DNA of 8,298 nt from CAG-791 sp963629395. GTDB lineage: Bacteria > Bacillota > Clostridia > Lachnospirales > Lachnospiraceae. Shown in pieces: positions 7,286 to 8,298 of this stretch (its first letter is position 1; every line of letters begins with the position of its first letter). Below the pieces are notes generated by a model, which worked only from the letters and a program-made list of their open reading frames with translations, was not told the DNA's origin and did no database searches. The stretch is taken from positions 1 through 8,298 of the forward strand of contig CAVGIV010000086.1 in assembly GCA_963629395.1 (NCBI GenBank), written 5' to 3'. A program made the position numbers and the translations under genes.

Positions 7286-7316
7286 AAAAAACAAACGGCC
7301 TTTTGTCAGCCGCATG
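7286..7316 (-). terminator. Possible weak terminator or attenuator after tetR
   Basis: On the minus strand 7316-7308 can pair with 7300-7292 around a short loop (core CGGC/GCCG plus wobble and flanking pairs, one mismatch), followed by TTTTTT at 7291-7286. It lies 25 nt past the tetR stop. The stem is weak, so partial read-through into the ABC genes is expected; it may lower expression of the transporters relative to the regulator. Not certain. Confidence 0.35.
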
Positions 7317-7340
7317 TTTTTACATTGATGGAAAGGGGAT

Positions 7341-7976
7341 TTACGTATTTTGCGGAAAATGAATGCCCAGCAACCGTTCCCAGCCGCCGGTCTGGAATTC
7401 CTTCAGCTGCGCGATATTCGCCTTTGCGGCATCTTTTTCCATGTCATGTTCGATGATTTGAAATACCCCCGAAAAAAAGCCTGTGCTAATCATGTGCAGA
7501 AGATCTTTTCTGACGACAGGGACTTCAATGCCTGCCCTCTGAAGGGTCTCTATATAATTGAATGTGGACTGCATCTCACGTTCTACCATGTTGTGGATAA
7601 AGTCCGCATATTTCCCGCTGTCTCCGCATTTCAGAAGTAGACGAAAGCTATCGTAATGATCGTAGACATAATCAACGATCCGCTCTATTCCGTCCTCGGA
7701 GGATGCAGCCATGTGATCGGTCTGCTCCTGAGGAGAAAGCACTTCAAACTCCGCCAGCACGTCATCATAGATTTGGTATACATGCTCCACATACGGATCT
7801 ATAAGCGCATCGAACATGCTCTCCTTTGTCGGAAAATACTTATAGAAAGCACCTGTGGTAAGTCCCGCATCCTTTACAATGTTCCGAAGCGACGCCCCGT
7901 CGAGTCCATCCTTCAGAAAATGCCTTTTCGCTGTATTCAGTATATTTTCTCTTGTGTTGTCCGCCTTAACCGACAT
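7341..7976 (-). CDS. TetR/AcrR-family transcriptional regulator
   Basis: A 211-aa one-component regulator. The N-terminal DNA-binding domain (about 8-58) carries the TetR helix-turn-helix: ILNTAKRHFLKDG, then ASLRNIVKDAGLTTGAFYKYFPTKESMFDALI. The remainder is a helical ligand/dimerisation domain of usual length, diverged and not diagnostic of ligand. The ATG at 7976 is preferred because GGAGAG (7982-7987) lies 5 nt upstream; an in-frame TTG at 7994 would add six residues with no benefit. The gene heads a same-strand cluster with two ABC half-transporter genes, so it most likely represses them and itself and responds to a transported or related compound. A perfect palindrome over its promoter is the likely binding site. 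An incomplete MITE-like sequence lies directly upstream of the ribosome binding site and becomes part of the leader. Confidence 0.92.
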   Translation of the reverse strand: MSVKADNTRENILNTAKRHFLKDGLDGASLRNIVKDAGLTTGAFYKYFPTKESMFDALIDPYVEHVYQIYDDVLAEFEVLSPQEQTDHMAASSEDGIERIVDYVYDHYDSFRLLLKCGDSGKYADFIHNMVEREMQSTFNYIETLQRAGIEVPVVRKDLLHMISTGFFSGVFQIIEHDMEKDAAKANIAQLKEFQTGGWERLLGIHFPQNT

Positions 7977-7998
7977 GTCTGCTCTCCGTTGCAAAGTA

Positions 7999-8067
7999 GT
8001 GACTATTCAGAGCCCATTTGTAGAATCGCTGCTGCGCAGCCTTTTCCCATGTGGCATTCCCATAAAA
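7999..8067. repeat. Incomplete second copy of the MITE-like sequence
   Basis: The first 42 bases (7999-8040) align without gaps to 2319-2360 with five differences, all transitions, and include the GCTGC/GCAGC hairpin. Similarity continues with small gaps through CATGTGGC (8049-8056) to about 8067. The large internal stem and the opposite terminal repeat of the complete element are absent, and no duplicated flank was found. It is either a decayed element or one end of a longer one. The orientation is the same as at 2319, so again the same end faces a minus-strand start codon, here 22 bp away. Confidence 0.75.
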
Positions 8068-8070
8068 TAT

Positions 8071-8105
8071 AGCGCTGCTATATAACAGTGTTATATAGCA
8101 GCGCT
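8071..8105. promoter_or_regulatory. Perfect palindrome, probable TetR-family operator
   Basis: AGCGCTGCTATATAAC (8071-8086) and GTTATATAGCAGCGCT (8090-8105) are exact inverted repeats around a 3-nt spacer AGT. The site covers the -10 hexamer and much of the spacer of the proposed tetR promoter, so a dimeric repressor bound here would block RNA polymerase. No T-run follows on the plus strand, and the minus-strand sequence after it (ATATTTTA) is not a clean U-tract, which argues against a terminator. Confidence 0.65.
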
Positions 8106-8118
8106 CCACCTATGTCAA
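8090..8118 (-). promoter_or_regulatory. Near-consensus sigma-A promoter of the tetR-ABC cluster
   Basis: Minus strand: -35 TTGACA (8118-8113, exact consensus), 17-bp spacer, -10 TATAAC (8095-8090, 5 of 6). Transcription would start near 8083, giving a leader of about 107 nt that contains half of the palindrome and the incomplete MITE-like sequence before the tetR ribosome binding site. This strong promoter would need repression, consistent with the palindrome lying over it. Confidence 0.75.
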
Positions 8119-8161
8119 TAGCCTCCAAAAGTGCCGTTCTGGCAAATTTGTGTCAACACCA

Positions 8162-8298
8162 TTAAGATACCGCTTTAAAAAAACTTCTTTCAGTATCACT
8201 CATGGCATGAAAAAACCTTGTATTTTCAACGTTTTTCAGCTTTTTCGTGAGGAATTTTTTAGAATCCTCCATTTCCTGCAGAATCATTTTGTACTTTT
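8162..8298 (-). CDS. C-terminal end of an unidentified protein (partial)
   Basis: An open frame enters from beyond the window and stops with TAA at 8164-8162, giving 44 C-terminal residues. The peptide is charged and helix-like, ending RFFHAMSDTERSFFKAVS. I do not recognise the family. Composition (many Lys, Glu and Phe) and use of all bases in ordinary codons look like real coding sequence rather than random AT-rich DNA. An internal ATG at 8287 has no clear ribosome binding site, so the true start is probably outside. A small TGCC/GGCA hairpin followed by CTTTT (about 8125-8145) lies after the stop and could be a weak terminator. The -35 of the tetR promoter lies 44 bp downstream on the same strand. 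Confidence 0.5.
   Translation of the reverse strand, partial: KYKMILQEMEDSKKFLTKKLKNVENTRFFHAMSDTERSFFKAVS

Noticed and set aside
7977..7994. TTG at 7994 as the tetR start
   Set aside because: ATG at 7976 has a well-placed GGAGAG; the extension adds residues not needed for the TetR domain.
8071..8105. The perfect palindrome as a rho-independent terminator of the right-edge gene
   Set aside because: It carries the -10 of a near-consensus promoter and is not followed by a clear U-tract on the minus strand.

Overview
The window reads as chromosomal DNA from a low-to-mid GC Gram-positive bacterium of the Firmicutes, most likely a Clostridia/Lachnospiraceae-type gut anaerobe. This is an inference from purine-rich Shine-Dalgarno sites (AAAGGAG repeatedly), a GTG-started lipoprotein with a LSAC lipobox, protein families common in that group, AT-rich intergenic spaces and small palindromic or mobile repeats. 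No rRNA, tRNA, CRISPR array or phage gene was seen.

Layout, left to right. (1) 1-68: short gene-free edge with an imperfect GAAA-loop hairpin. (2) 69-1523, minus: complete MBOAT/AlgI-type membrane O-acyltransferase, with an extended -10 promoter just upstream. (3) 1590-1707: small palindromes and a long, strong intrinsic terminator. (4) 1715-2284, minus: secreted CAP-domain (SCP-like) lipoprotein. (5) 2311-2479: a 153-bp MITE-like element with 16-bp terminal inverted repeats, flanked by a perfect 8-bp duplication, inserted 35 bp upstream of the lipoprotein start. (6) 2480-2768: gene-free leader region ending in a long hairpin just before the ribosome binding site of (7) 2769-3659, plus: an acetamidase/formamidase-family amidohydrolase. 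(8) 3719-7976, minus: a three-gene cluster transcribed tetR, then two complete ABC half-transporters whose frames overlap by 8 bp. (9) 7999-8118: a second, incomplete copy of the MITE-like sequence, followed by a perfect 16-bp inverted repeat that covers the -10 and most of the spacer of a near-consensus promoter (TTGACA, 17 bp, TATAAC) for the tetR cluster. (10) 8162-8298, minus: the C-terminal end of an unidentified gene that runs off the window.

How it fits together. The clearest functional unit is the tetR/ABC/ABC cluster. The repressor probably controls its own promoter through the perfect palindrome, and the two ABC proteins probably form a heterodimer with two intact ATP sites. Their general resemblance, including the W-R-L C-terminus of the second protein, is to the exporter-fold pairs of the IrtAB/YbtPQ type, so metallophore import is a possible role; drug or peptide export cannot be excluded. 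The other three complete genes look like independent transcription units. The most unusual non-coding signals are the two related repeats placed with the same end facing a start codon (lipoprotein and tetR), the operator/promoter palindrome, and the structured leader of the amidase gene.
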